Shown here in pieces: positions 41,983 through 50,543 of a stretch of DNA of 52,797 nt. The notes below the pieces were generated by a model. That model searched no databases. It saw nothing but the letters and a program-made list of their open reading frames with translations, and was not told where the DNA came from. A program made the position numbers and the translations under genes. Origin of the DNA: a virus. Each line of letters opens with the position of its first letter. Position 1 is the stretch's first letter. The stretch spans positions 1 through 52,797 of IMG/VR virus record IMGVR_UViG_3300020731_000022. One strand, 5' to 3'.

Positions 41983-42693
41983 TTACAACCAGTTAAGGTT
42001 ATCCCCAAATGATTCGTTTAGGCTTTCTTCAACCAATTTAGCTGATAGCTTATTCGCACTAGCTGACTTGATGCCACGGAAAGTGCTTCCTTCTTTGCGA
42101 GCTCTACGGCAGATTTCTACATTATCAACAAAGTTGTCAATAATAGCTGCACGCTTTTCTACATCAAGAATTGGAAGAGTTTTTTGTTCTACATAGTATA
42201 CAGCAGCTTCACGAGTGTTAAGTTGACTGTCAAGAAGACGGTGACCCTGATCTTCAATCCATACTTCAGCACCAGCAGTTACAAAGTTAATCCAGTCGGC
42301 ATCTTCGTATTCACGATTGATTGAAGCAGCAGTACGATAAAGAAGGCTACCATCATCTTCACCAAGGTCAGCGGTTCCTGCACTGCTAACACGATATTCT
42401 TTAGCGATAGTTCCACCTGGAAGACTATTCAGGTAGTCCTCAGTGTCAAAATCAACATATTCAGAAGCAATTTTCTCAAGAGATTCTTTTTCTGCACCAA
42501 GTTCTGTAAGAATATTTGCGTAACGCTCAAGTTCTGTCATAGAAGCATTAGGGTTGCTAGCAGCAGTCCTTGTAGTGTCAAGGATGTCTTGTAGTCTGTC
42601 TAGTCTAGCGAAGATACTCTCTGAAGAGCCGTTGAACCAGCCATTGTCTGCGGCGGCAGTCTTAGCTTGTCTTTCAATGTCATCGTAGTTCAT
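41983..42693 (-). CDS. Unknown protein, 236 aa
   Basis: Acidic, helical protein starting MNYDDIERQAKTAAADNGWF. Helices at about 25-80 and 130-215; LNTREAAVYYVEQKTLPILD and FVDNVEICRRARKEGSTFRG are the best-ordered pieces. It contains two [K/R]-T-A tripeptides (AKTAA, YRTAAS). It could be a virion or internal scaffold-like protein. No family is recognised; stop and Dps start are 1 nt apart. Confidence 0.55.
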   Translation of the reverse strand: MNYDDIERQAKTAAADNGWFNGSSESIFARLDRLQDILDTTRTAASNPNASMTELERYANILTELGAEKESLEKIASEYVDFDTEDYLNSLPGGTIAKEYRVSSAGTADLGEDDGSLLYRTAASINREYEDADWINFVTAGAEVWIEDQGHRLLDSQLNTREAAVYYVEQKTLPILDVEKRAAIIDNFVDNVEICRRARKEGSTFRGIKSASANKLSAKLVEESLNESFGDNLNWL

Positions 42694-42720
42694 AATGGAA
42701 TCTTTCTGTTTTCCTGTTTA

Positions 42721-43410
42721 CTAGTGCAACTCGTGCATTAGTTTACATTCGTCTTCGGGGCAATTGTGTGCAGTGCAGTGACCTACTCCAAAGATTTCTT
42801 TTGAAATTAAATCTGCAAGTCTTGGTGTAATTTTGCTAGCAGTTGTACCACTATTGGCAGGATTAGCACCATTAAGTTCACCTGGTTGGATTCCACCTGG
42901 AGCAGCTGGTACTTCACCATTAGCTCCACTTCCACCAGATCTTAAAGCACCCGTTTGCATTGGACTTTTACCTGGGTGGCTTGTTAGTGGCATAGGATTT
43001 GATTGAGCACCAAATCCAAGAGGGTTTGAAGGATTTCCACCAGGTTGCATTGGTCCATCTGTAACACTAGCTGGTCCACCTGTGAAATAAGCTAAAGCAT
43101 TGACAATCTTTGAAGCACCCTTAGCATGTTGAGCAGCATAAATAGAATCTTTAGCTTTTTGCTTAGCTTTTGCTTCACTATCTTTATTGCCTTCAACATA
43201 TGGGAAACATTTAGCTTTTTTACCTGGTCCTTTGTAACCTGGTTGATTATCAGAAGTTGTGCATGATGTTGGTTCATCACTAGCAGAGAATTTAAAACCA
43301 AATGTAGCACTAGCAACAATGCGACGACAATCTACACAATAAGTTTCATCTCCAGCTGAGCTAACTTTTGTTATTGTACGACCTGTATCGCAAATAGGGC
43401 AATTATTCAT
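42721..43410 (-). CDS. N-terminal zinc-ribbon protein with Gly/Pro-rich tail, 229 aa
   Basis: Zinc ribbon at the N terminus: C4/C7 (CPIC) with C24/C27 (CVDC). Residues about 55-80 hold more Cys; about 110-200 are a Gly/Pro/Asn-rich linker (PGGNPSNPLGFGAQSNPMP). The C terminus has CTAHNCPEDECKLMHELH, a second Cys/His cluster. It resembles the flexible zinc proteins around it. Its start is 2 nt past the upstream stop. Function unknown. Confidence 0.6.
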   Translation of the reverse strand: MNNCPICDTGRTITKVSSAGDETYCVDCRRIVASATFGFKFSASDEPTSCTTSDNQPGYKGPGKKAKCFPYVEGNKDSEAKAKQKAKDSIYAAQHAKGASKIVNALAYFTGGPASVTDGPMQPGGNPSNPLGFGAQSNPMPLTSHPGKSPMQTGALRSGGSGANGEVPAAPGGIQPGELNGANPANSGTTASKITPRLADLISKEIFGVGHCTAHNCPEDECKLMHELH

Positions 43411-43412
43411 TA

Positions 43413-44345
43413 TTATACCTCGAAAAATTTCTCAATTACATCAATTGGATAAATAGAAGCAATTTTAGCAGCAGTAACAGTTCCAGTACCGTCAGTCAAT
43501 TCAAGTGGACCACGATCGTAGTCTTCTGGGTGCATTTTGTTATCACGTGGGATAGCATTACTGTTAGGCTTAACATCGTACAAAGTTTGGCCAACGCTTT
43601 GTTGTGGAGTTTTGTTATAAAATTTAAATTGATCATAACCGTGATAGTAATCATCTGAAAGAAGAGCGAGATCTTCGTCAAGTGGCTTACCAGCTTGTGC
43701 ATCGTTGTATCCACGGTAGTAAAGTTCACTGTCATTAGATTTCTTTTGGAAAGTGTCAAGAGTGTTTTCTACAAAACTTCTTTTTGATTCTTCTTTAACA
43801 ATTTCTTTACCAGCTACTTCGTCTTTAACAGTAGGTCCTTCTACGTGTTCAAGATCAACACTTGCTACGTGGCTATTCTCAAGGTCTCCATCTGCAAACA
43901 AATGGTCCAAAGCGCCATGATCATCATTCGGTTGTCCACATCCGCAGTTTGTGCATGCAATGCGAGTTAGGTTATTTGGTACAAAGTTCTTCTCGCAGTG
44001 ATTGCAGAAGGGTTCTCCGTTTTCCATAATGTATGCGATTCGTGCGTTCATGTTACTTCCTAGTGCTCCGTTAATGAGTGGTGATAAAGAACCTGGGCTA
44101 ACACTGCTCAGTCCTTCATTTGATACAATTCCTGGTTCTTTTTCTAAATCTGTATGAAAATGACCTGTTGGTGCAGTCAAACCAGTTGAATTATTGTCCT
44201 GGTTACCAATGTCTGCTCTTCTAACAAAACCAACGTGTCCTACAGCAGACTGTCCAGGAAGCCCAAAACCTTCTTCATGATTTTCGATGGCTTCTAAAGA
44301 ATCATCGTTTTCATAAGTTCCGGCACTGGTATCTGCGTATTTCAT
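43413..44345 (-). CDS. Zinc-ribbon protein, 310 aa
   Basis: Starts MKYADTSAGTYENDDSLEAI. A treble-clef or ribbon motif lies at about 112-136 (CNHC with CTNCGCG; C114, C117, C131, C134). The rest is acidic and hydrophilic; a C-terminal segment (TAAKIASIYPIDVIEKFFEV) is the only clearly ordered helix. Neighbours on both sides also have zinc motifs. Possibly a virion protein; no family recognised. Confidence 0.55.
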   Translation of the reverse strand: MKYADTSAGTYENDDSLEAIENHEEGFGLPGQSAVGHVGFVRRADIGNQDNNSTGLTAPTGHFHTDLEKEPGIVSNEGLSSVSPGSLSPLINGALGSNMNARIAYIMENGEPFCNHCEKNFVPNNLTRIACTNCGCGQPNDDHGALDHLFADGDLENSHVASVDLEHVEGPTVKDEVAGKEIVKEESKRSFVENTLDTFQKKSNDSELYYRGYNDAQAGKPLDEDLALLSDDYYHGYDQFKFYNKTPQQSVGQTLYDVKPNSNAIPRDNKMHPEDYDRGPLELTDGTGTVTAAKIASIYPIDVIEKFFEV

Positions 44346-44377
44346 TATTAACTAGTACGTTCTAAGATCTATTTTAC

Positions 44378-45235
44378 TTATTCCCAAGTGGTGCCAGAAT
44401 GTTCGTTTTCCTCTTCTGGCATCTCGGTGTCACCATGATTGGTCTTTGCAGCCCAATTGTCATGATCAGCAATTTTTTCTTCAGGAGATTCCATCAATGG
44501 ATTCCACTTACGAGTTCCATTTTCAGAATCCCAGTGATCATTGCATCCTTGTCCAGGTGCACAAATAGGTTGTCCATGAAATGAGCCTGAGCAATTAGGA
44601 TTGCCACAACTTACACAATTATCACCATCTGGATTGTTTTCTGAACGAGCAATGTTGTTTGCACAACCGCTTCCTGGGATGCAATGTGGCATACCATTAA
44701 ATTTACCAGCGGTTGGTTGACCACAACGACAAATTGTTTCAAGAATCATTTCTAGAAGACGTGGTATATCCTTGACTTTTTCAAGAATTTCCATTTCCAT
44801 ATTTGAACCAGCTTGTTTAGAAGAAGCTGTTAACATTGGCCCCACTCGTACTGGTCCACCTAAACTATCGTTTCCACCATATGCACCAACTGAAGGAGTA
44901 AGAGATGGTACCGATGGGGCAGTATTTCCATTTCCAACGCCAAGAACTTTTTCAGCACCCTGCATACCTAAAAATCCTTTTAAAGCACCCCATCCTTTAG
45001 ATATACCACTTCCTACGGCATCCAATAATTTGGGTCCATATTTAACAGCGTCAGCTACACCTGCAGCAGCGTCGGTTCCAACTGCAGCAACGTCAGCAAC
45101 TGGGTCTAAACCAAGTTCACCAGCTGCAGCAGCATCAGAAACACCTGCAACACCATTTAAAGTACCTGCAATATCGGCAGTACGCAACATCTGTTGTTCT
45201 TCTAGCAATTCTTCTAATCTTTTAGGAATAGTCAT
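44378..45235 (-). CDS. Cys-rich protein with Ala/Val-rich N terminus, 285 aa
   Basis: Starts MTIPKRLEELLEEQQMLRTA; residues 20-80 are Ala/Gly/Val-rich (LNGVAGVSDAAAAGELGLDP) and may be membrane-active or a structural helix. A Cys-rich part at about 165-240 has CRCG, CIPGSGC, CVSCGNPNC and CAPGQGC, probably two or three zinc sites. TAATG overlap with the cysteine peptidase upstream. Function unknown. Confidence 0.55.
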   Translation of the reverse strand: MTIPKRLEELLEEQQMLRTADIAGTLNGVAGVSDAAAAGELGLDPVADVAAVGTDAAAGVADAVKYGPKLLDAVGSGISKGWGALKGFLGMQGAEKVLGVGNGNTAPSVPSLTPSVGAYGGNDSLGGPVRVGPMLTASSKQAGSNMEMEILEKVKDIPRLLEMILETICRCGQPTAGKFNGMPHCIPGSGCANNIARSENNPDGDNCVSCGNPNCSGSFHGQPICAPGQGCNDHWDSENGTRKWNPLMESPEEKIADHDNWAAKTNHGDTEMPEEENEHSGTTWE

Positions 45236-45963
45236 TATAATTTCTCCAAGTCAGACATTAGATCTGCTAACCGCATATCTCCGTATTGTCCTTTTTCTAC
45301 AATTTCTGGGGTAATTAAGGCCCATGATTCTTGCATATAAGAATTAAGCCATTCCCACGATACTTGCTGCACTTTGCCCCATGTTATACATTGGGCGTAG
45401 TCTTTGTCGTATCCAACGAGGACTACACAGTGACCACCTTCAATTTGATTGTCAGCAGGAGTATGAGTCAAAGCCCATGGTTGATTGTTAATAAACTGTT
45501 GTTGAGCAACACCAGGCATTTGAACACCAATATATACTAAACCATAACTGGCAATAACACTGCGAAGCTCGTCTTGATCAGCATGGTCAGTTGGAGCAAA
45601 TGCTGATAGTTTTTTACCAAAAATTTCATTATTTTTCCAATATGTTAGAAGGTCCGCTTCGACAGCTCCAGTATCTTGTCCGTTAGTAAAATTGAGATAA
45701 ACTTGCTCGACTTCGGTGTCATTAGGGAATTGTTCAGAGATTTCCAAAACATTAGCGTTAGCCATTCTGGCGTGAACAATACCAGCAAAAGTGCAATCCC
45801 CATATTTATCATTCCCTAACATGCCCCAATCCGCTACACTAGGAACAACAACACTTTCTGGGGCAGTTGGAAGTGGGTTGCTTTGATAAAAAGCCAACAT
45901 ATGTAGCCCAGCAGGGCGTTTAGGATCTAGTTTACCTAGTTTACCAACAATACGATCTGTCAT
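45235..45963 (-). CDS. C1-like (papain-fold) cysteine peptidase
   Basis: 242 aa. Nucleophile C57 in NDKYGDCTFAGIVHA, H178 in IEGGHCVVLVGYDKD, and W195-G196 in QCITWGKVQQVSW, the Asn/Trp region. These fit peptidase C1-like proteins known from phages and bacteria. No signal peptide or prodomain is visible. It may process virion or host proteins, or be packaged in the virion; the substrate is unknown. TAATG-coupled to the Cys-rich gene downstream. A second papain-fold enzyme lies at 38294-38827. Confidence 0.8.
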   Translation of the reverse strand: MTDRIVGKLGKLDPKRPAGLHMLAFYQSNPLPTAPESVVVPSVADWGMLGNDKYGDCTFAGIVHARMANANVLEISEQFPNDTEVEQVYLNFTNGQDTGAVEADLLTYWKNNEIFGKKLSAFAPTDHADQDELRSVIASYGLVYIGVQMPGVAQQQFINNQPWALTHTPADNQIEGGHCVVLVGYDKDYAQCITWGKVQQVSWEWLNSYMQESWALITPEIVEKGQYGDMRLADLMSDLEKL

Positions 45964-45972
45964 GATTTCTCC

Positions 45973-46266
45973 TTATGGGGTCCAACTTGGGCCAAGATAA
46001 TGTGGTTGCAACATAGCCTTTTCAGGATCCATACCAGCAAAGTCAGTTGATGGCATTCCTTCAAAACTTAACTGTTCTTCCTGTGGTGGAGGTGCAGGTG
46101 TAGTTATTGGTTGCAAGGGTTTTGGTTTTCTAGGTAATACTTGTTCACTATAAAATTTTTTAGCTTCTGGTGTATCTTTTTTGCCAGGTCGGACGTAACG
46201 ATGTATATATTCTTGCCTATGTGCTTCGTAATCATCGCTAGCATATCTAATATTCCAATTAGTCAC
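45973..46266 (-). CDS. Hypothetical protein, 97 aa, GTG start
   Basis: A longer frame could start at ATG 46353, but it would run across the overlapping 40-aa zinc-ribbon gene. GTG 46266 has GGAGG 10 nt upstream and overlaps the zinc-ribbon stop (GTGACTAA), so it is chosen. The product begins MTNWNIRYASDDYEAHRQEY, resembling MNWNNRYSK at 52039 and MIRYST at 40955. The C-terminal half is Pro-rich (PKPLQPITTPAPPPQEEQ). No family recognised. Confidence 0.5.
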   Translation of the reverse strand: MTNWNIRYASDDYEAHRQEYIHRYVRPGKKDTPEAKKFYSEQVLPRKPKPLQPITTPAPPPQEEQLSFEGMPSTDFAGMDPEKAMLQPHYLGPSWTP

Positions 46267-46381
46267 AGCAGGAATCCCTCCATCCGCAAGATTTGCACTT
46301 GAAATGTGCATGTTCTGGGTCAAGATTGTTGCCACATAGTGGGCATGCATCAAAAATGGCTAATGGACAAGCTTCACTCAT
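46259..46381 (-). CDS. Small zinc-ribbon protein, 40 aa
   Basis: Read directly: ATG 46381 overlaps the upstream stop by 8 bp. The product starts MSEACPLAIFDACPLCGNN and has C13/C16 and C29/C32 (CPLC, CKSC) as a complete ribbon, plus C5, C38 and C39. It is probably a zinc mini-protein, perhaps structural or DNA/RNA-binding. It ends at 46259 overlapping the GTG of the next gene. It is too short to be found by most gene finders. Confidence 0.55.
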   Translation of the reverse strand: MSEACPLAIFDACPLCGNNLDPEHAHFKCKSCGWRDSCCD

Positions 46382-47453
46382 TGATAGCCTCTTGTTTTGC
46401 TGGATTATCGAGTGAAATATCAGCATGTTCATTTAATGCACTAATAATCTCTTCTGGTTTATGTCCTTTAAGCATATATCTCTTAAAAGTGTGTGAAGGT
46501 ATGTGTTTTAAACTAGAAAGCAATGATCTTGCTTGATCATGGTTAATGCCCATGCCACGAGCAGCAAGATATTTTGTAATTGGGTGAGTAAACTCTTCAC
46601 CAAACTGGGCCAATGGGTGAAAACCATTTCCATGCCATGCTTCAAGCAATTCTTTTGAATCAATTCCATGTTGATAAGCCATTGCAATGTGAGCTGGCTT
46701 CATTACACTGAAACGCAATGGAATAAAGCCAGAAGATGATTCTAATTCTGTTGCATTGCTTTCTGGTAATGGATTTTCTTCTCTAAATTGCTTAGCTGCT
46801 GCACCTGCTGGGGTTTCACCAAAATTAATCCCAGCAGCACTACCAAGTTCAGTGGCATATGGATCTTGAATGGTATGTGGTCTAGCACTGCGATAAAAAT
46901 TCTCAACTAAATAATCGTGAGGCACACCAATGCTCATTGCTCTCTTGTAATCTGCTGGTTCAATGCCAAATGCGTACGCTTCACGTAGGTCATCCATTTT
47001 AGCAGGATCCCAATCAGTGTGTTCATGTGCAGGAAATTCTGCTGTTCTTTGATCAAGAATTTTTCCAAGACTTTCTTGATCAAAATCACCAGTATTAGCG
47101 TTGTAACCTATCTTGAATGGCAAAGCAATGTCGTGATTTCTGTCCCAACCGTTAGCTTGATTGATTTCTCTCTCTTCTAACACTTCAGGTTGTGAATTGT
47201 AAATGCTAACTGGGTCTTTGCGTCCTTCACCAATATAAGTTTTAAGTTCAGTGGTTGGAGCAGGTCTACCTTCCAACTCATCTTCAGTGATTTGGTGGTC
47301 TTGCGTTAGTTGATTGAACACATTTAGTATATCTTCGTGTTTACCGTCGTCAAATGATGGATTGCGTTCGTAAAATTTCAATTTATCGTGAAGAATATGC
47401 ACTCTATCGAGCGCTTCTTCCCTAGATATTGATCCTGAGTTAAATTTTAGCAT
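46374..47453 (-). CDS. Unknown helical-repeat protein, 359 aa
   Basis: Starts MLKFNSGSISREEALDRVHI. In the second half three related helical units are visible: AYAFGIEPADYKRAMSIGV, AYQHGIDSKELLEAWHGNG and YMLKGHKPEEIISALNEHA, about 60-100 residues apart, suggesting a helical-repeat scaffold. The N-terminal FNSG matches the FNSK-type motif in other proteins. TAATG overlap with the upstream gene; the stop overlaps the 40-aa zinc-ribbon start. Function unknown. Confidence 0.55.
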   Translation of the reverse strand: MLKFNSGSISREEALDRVHILHDKLKFYERNPSFDDGKHEDILNVFNQLTQDHQITEDELEGRPAPTTELKTYIGEGRKDPVSIYNSQPEVLEEREINQANGWDRNHDIALPFKIGYNANTGDFDQESLGKILDQRTAEFPAHEHTDWDPAKMDDLREAYAFGIEPADYKRAMSIGVPHDYLVENFYRSARPHTIQDPYATELGSAAGINFGETPAGAAAKQFREENPLPESNATELESSSGFIPLRFSVMKPAHIAMAYQHGIDSKELLEAWHGNGFHPLAQFGEEFTHPITKYLAARGMGINHDQARSLLSSLKHIPSHTFKRYMLKGHKPEEIISALNEHADISLDNPAKQEAINE

Positions 47454-48046
47454 TAATAAACATCCGTTATTCCATCTGTATCGTCAGAAGGAGGGTTTAG
47501 AGGTGGAAGTAAACCAGTATCTGGATCAAGACCTTCTGGTGTCAATCCTTTAATAACATTTTTAGCTTTGTTAATTTTATCTTTTACATAAACACCAGCT
47601 ACACCTGGTGTTGTTTTTAACATTTGTTTAGTATTTTGTCTTTTTTTAGGATCTGTCAAAATTTTAGCTGCATTTGTAATATCGCTCATCATTGTTTTTG
47701 GCCCTTCTGGCCAAACAATATTATACATTTGAGTTAAATGGCTTCCAATCGAGTCTGATGCAACTGGGCCTGTTTTGGTAGCGTTATTTAAATTGTTATT
47801 TAAATTGCTATTAAAACTATTTTGTGTTTTGGTAGCAGAATATCTAATAGCCCACTTCATTCCAACTGTTCCTTGTACTGGAGTATTGGAATTTTCTTCT
47901 TGTGTTTTTTCTGAAGGTTTGGAACGAAAAATTTTAAAATGTGGTATATGACCAGTTTGAAGAAGTGGTGTAATAATATTCATTGCTTGGTTAATACAGT
48001 CTGTACAACCTATTTTAGCATCAATATGCCCTAGCTTACATGTCAT
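47453..48046 (-). CDS. Cys-pair N-terminal protein, 197 aa
   Basis: Starts MTCKLGHIDAKIGCTDCINQ with C3, C14 and C17, a possible partial zinc site. An internal MKWAIRYSATKTQNSFNSN (about 63-81) repeats the RYS and FNS motifs found at the N termini of neighbours. The rest is Asn/Lys-rich, ending with a Pro/Asp tail. Overlaps HNH gene by 4 bp (ATGA-type). No family recognised. Confidence 0.55.
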   Translation of the reverse strand: MTCKLGHIDAKIGCTDCINQAMNIITPLLQTGHIPHFKIFRSKPSEKTQEENSNTPVQGTVGMKWAIRYSATKTQNSFNSNLNNNLNNATKTGPVASDSIGSHLTQMYNIVWPEGPKTMMSDITNAAKILTDPKKRQNTKQMLKTTPGVAGVYVKDKINKAKNVIKGLTPEGLDPDTGLLPPLNPPSDDTDGITDVY

Positions 48047-48465
48047 TTGATAAGACCTCTTACATATTTTTCAGCTTCGTAGTCAGCAGCTGCTGCAGTA
48101 TGTATTCCACCATGGCCTCTATGATGAAACTCACAAAGCCACTCAAGATTATCTGCGCTTTCTACCCAAGCACCTACATGATCTGGGTCTGAGATACCAG
48201 GGTAGTCTATTTCTAGCCACTTAAGGTCGACTCCGTTCTGTAAAGAGAACTCAACATGGCTGTGATGCAACTCTAGAGGTTTATCTAGAGCACATTCACT
48301 AAAATCATTACGATGCAAACCAACAGAACACTGCGCAGTGTCTTTCGTTCTGCGTCTGTAAGCGTTGAAGTCCCTGTAGTGAGGGTCTTTTTCGCGCTCC
48401 GGATGATCAGGATAGCAAATAGTATATCTATGAGTAACATTTTGCTCGTGTTCTTCGACTGACAT
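48043..48465 (-). CDS. HNH-family nuclease
   Basis: 140 aa. HNH motif: LELHHSHVEF (H67-H68), N106 in DNLEWLCEFHHRGHGG (H114, H115, H118). C46, C58 and C111 are extra residues. The arrangement is typical of free-standing phage HNH endonucleases; DNA nicking or a homing/packaging-associated role is possible. It lies downstream of the 52-aa gene and promoter at 48.67 kb. No intein, intron or adjacent terminase is seen. Confidence 0.8.
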   Translation of the reverse strand: MSVEEHEQNVTHRYTICYPDHPEREKDPHYRDFNAYRRRTKDTAQCSVGLHRNDFSECALDKPLELHHSHVEFSLQNGVDLKWLEIDYPGISDPDHVGAWVESADNLEWLCEFHHRGHGGIHTAAAADYEAEKYVRGLIK

Positions 48466-48470
48466 AGTAA

Positions 48471-48629
48471 TTATTCACTATCTACAGCAGAAAATCCATC
48501 CTGATACGTGCTATTTGTATTAATTTCTTCACTAAAATGCTTATTTACCTTAACTGAGGACATTTGTGTACGTACTTTGTCGTAATATTCTTGTGTAGTA
48601 CAACCTATACAGTTGCAATTTTTTAACAT
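48471..48629 (-). CDS. Small Cys-motif protein, 52 aa
   Basis: Read directly: ATG 48629 has AAGGA 7 nt upstream and follows a strong promoter. The product starts MLKNCNCIGCTTQEYYDKV with a CNCIGC cluster and has a hydrophilic tail ending DGFSAVDSE. It is the first gene of a transcription unit that leads into the HNH nuclease (gap 5 nt). Its Cys motif matches the Cys-rich theme of the window. Function unknown. Confidence 0.6.
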   Translation of the reverse strand: MLKNCNCIGCTTQEYYDKVRTQMSSVKVNKHFSEEINTNSTYQDGFSAVDSE

Positions 48630-48644
48630 AAATTATCCTTTTTA

Positions 48645-48674
48645 AATATATATAAGAGCGCGGGGGTCTGTCAA
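48645..48674 (-). promoter_or_regulatory. Sigma70-type promoter
   Basis: Minus strand -35 TTGACA (48669-48674, perfect) and a TA-rich -10, TATATA at 16-bp or TATATT at 18-bp spacing. The spacer contains an unusual GC-rich run (GACCCCCGCGC). The start ATG (48629) with AAGGA lies just downstream. It should drive the 52-aa gene, the HNH nuclease and onward. Confidence 0.65.
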
Positions 48675-48697
48675 GTCTATTCGGTGAAAATTTTAAA

Positions 48698-50035
48698 TTA
48701 TTTTTCGGTTTTGAACACTTCTGGATTGCCTTGGATCATTTCCATAAAGTTTTCATCAGTCTGTGGGTTGTAATCAGCTTGCCAAGTTGGTGCAGAATCC
48801 ACTCTAGATCGATTATTTCGTTCTAAATGATCACGAACTAGTCGGTGAACTAAACTATGTACTCTGTTGGAACGCCAGTGAGCTGAAAAAGGATCTTTTT
48901 TAGCAACATTTCCCATCTCAGCCATGTTTCCTACATCTGGAATGTCTTGTGGATAGCCTGCAAAAAATGATTCACGAACACCTGGATGCTTACTAGTAGC
49001 AAGTTTTGATAGATTCTGTGCATCAACGACGTGACTCATAGGGTTTAACTGGTTATTTATGACGTGGTGAATGTTAAATGTCTGAGTAAAATCAGGAGTT
49101 CTTGCCATTTCCCATAGTCTTACATGCATTGGATCATTACCAATTAATGCAGTATCACCCAAAGTTTCTCGAATGTTCTTCAATGTACCATTTGCAACAA
49201 CATGGAATGGATCTTCTTGAGGAGCTCCTGACATAATACCAACGTATTCTTCACCATGAGAGTCTTTTGGATCAATTTCTTTTCTCTTTGTACCAAAATG
49301 TTCATGCGCAGCATCTTTAGCTATTTGAAAATATTTGCGAAGATCAGTTTCTCCAGCTTCAACAAGTCTTCTCATTCCGGTTGCAGCACCATGAGCAGCA
49401 GCTCCAGCTCTCAAGTAAACAGAATCATGTTTGTGTTGACCAGTTCTTCTGTCAGTCATGTAACGACTAGGATAAATTGCTTCTCCATTTGCATCAGTAC
49501 CAATACGAATAGAATCAGAATTGACTAAAAGTTCATTTAATGAAATAGGTTGGTTGCGTCCTGGTACTTGAAGCATTAACATTCCGTAATCTGCTAAACT
49601 TGGAGTGTGAGTAGCAGTTCCTTGACCATAATGTGGTTTTTCACAACCATCACCCAAGTAGTGTGTGTGACCATTCTTGTCACCAGTAATACCCATTGTT
49701 TCAGAAACTTCACGAGGAATAAGTTCGTCAGCTATACCTTGCCATCTACCACCACATTGAGGGTTAAGACATCTTCTAGCTTGTGTACCATCTTCATTCT
49801 TTTGACCTTCAATAGGTGAACCTTGGCATCCTTCACGATAATGTTCAACCATTCTTTGGTGAGCTCGATCTGTTAGTTCACCATGTGGAGTCGATGAAAG
49901 TTCTGACCAACCTTCTAGTCCACTACCTTGCGGTGGGTAGACTTGTGTAATCTCTTTAACCTTACGCACTTTTATGGCAAGACGTTGTGAATTGAATTTT
50001 CTAACTGGTTGTTTTTTACTGTTAAATGATGGCAT
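48698..50035 (-). CDS. Unknown Cys/His protein, 445 aa
   Basis: ATG 50035 comes 1 nt after the upstream TAA and is preferred to ATG 50065. The protein begins MPSFNSKKQPVRKFNSQRLA with two FNS[K/Q] motifs. A zinc-ribbon-like piece (GCQGSPIEG with CLNPQCGGRWQG) is at about 70-100. Later helical regions include AHEHFGTKRKEID and RVHSLVHRLVRDHLERNNRS. The length and composition resemble the other large zinc-motif proteins; no enzyme is recognised. The sequence suggests a virion or internal protein. Confidence 0.55.
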   Translation of the reverse strand: MPSFNSKKQPVRKFNSQRLAIKVRKVKEITQVYPPQGSGLEGWSELSSTPHGELTDRAHQRMVEHYREGCQGSPIEGQKNEDGTQARRCLNPQCGGRWQGIADELIPREVSETMGITGDKNGHTHYLGDGCEKPHYGQGTATHTPSLADYGMLMLQVPGRNQPISLNELLVNSDSIRIGTDANGEAIYPSRYMTDRRTGQHKHDSVYLRAGAAAHGAATGMRRLVEAGETDLRKYFQIAKDAAHEHFGTKRKEIDPKDSHGEEYVGIMSGAPQEDPFHVVANGTLKNIRETLGDTALIGNDPMHVRLWEMARTPDFTQTFNIHHVINNQLNPMSHVVDAQNLSKLATSKHPGVRESFFAGYPQDIPDVGNMAEMGNVAKKDPFSAHWRSNRVHSLVHRLVRDHLERNNRSRVDSAPTWQADYNPQTDENFMEMIQGNPEVFKTEK

Positions 50036-50036
50036 G

Positions 50037-50543
50037 TTATTCCTTGTTTCGTTGTAGCTTATCAAGCAACTTCAACGCTTTCATTTGTATAAAATCTTTT
50101 TTTGACAAAGCTTCTGGAAGCACACCATCAGTGTTTGCAAAACAGTCTCTACAAATATTATCACCATTAAATGATTTGTTAGTAAGAGGAACATTCTGAC
50201 GACAGCTTGGGCAAACAGTATGACCTGGCATACCAGCATAAGGTGTAAATTCTGAAGTTATTATTTCTTTGTTTATTTCTGGGTTAACTCCACGTAGTGC
50301 TGTATAACATTCTCTACAAATAGGTTGATTGTCATCATCTTTGAATTCCAAGTATCGAAGAAATGGTTCCGTCATGGTTGAGTCAATAGTTATTCGGTTC
50401 AAAGCTTTGCAACTTGGGCATTCACCTAATAGCCTAGTATCTTGGTTGATACGTGATAGACCTTCTGGCGCTACCTTACGACGAACATCTTGTTTTTTCT
50501 CACTACCCAAAGATTGGCGGTATGCGTCCCATAGATCACCCAT
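50037..50543 (-). CDS. Double zinc-ribbon protein, 168 aa
   Basis: Two complete C-x2-C...C-x2-C ribbons: C42/C45 with C76/C79 (CPSC, CREC) and C111/C114 with C131/C134 (CPSC, CRDC). The N-terminal 40 residues and a C-terminal helix (DFIQMKALKLLDKLQRNKE) are charged. The architecture is like transcription-related or ribosome-hibernation zinc proteins, but specific identity is not possible. TAATG-coupled to the upstream gene. Confidence 0.65.
   Translation of the reverse strand: MGDLWDAYRQSLGSEKKQDVRRKVAPEGLSRINQDTRLLGECPSCKALNRITIDSTMTEPFLRYLEFKDDDNQPICRECYTALRGVNPEINKEIITSEFTPYAGMPGHTVCPSCRQNVPLTNKSFNGDNICRDCFANTDGVLPEALSKKDFIQMKALKLLDKLQRNKE

Noticed and set aside
48043-48465. HNH gene as a homing endonuclease within an intron
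   Set aside because: Neighbouring genes are intact and there is no split gene or intron structure around it.
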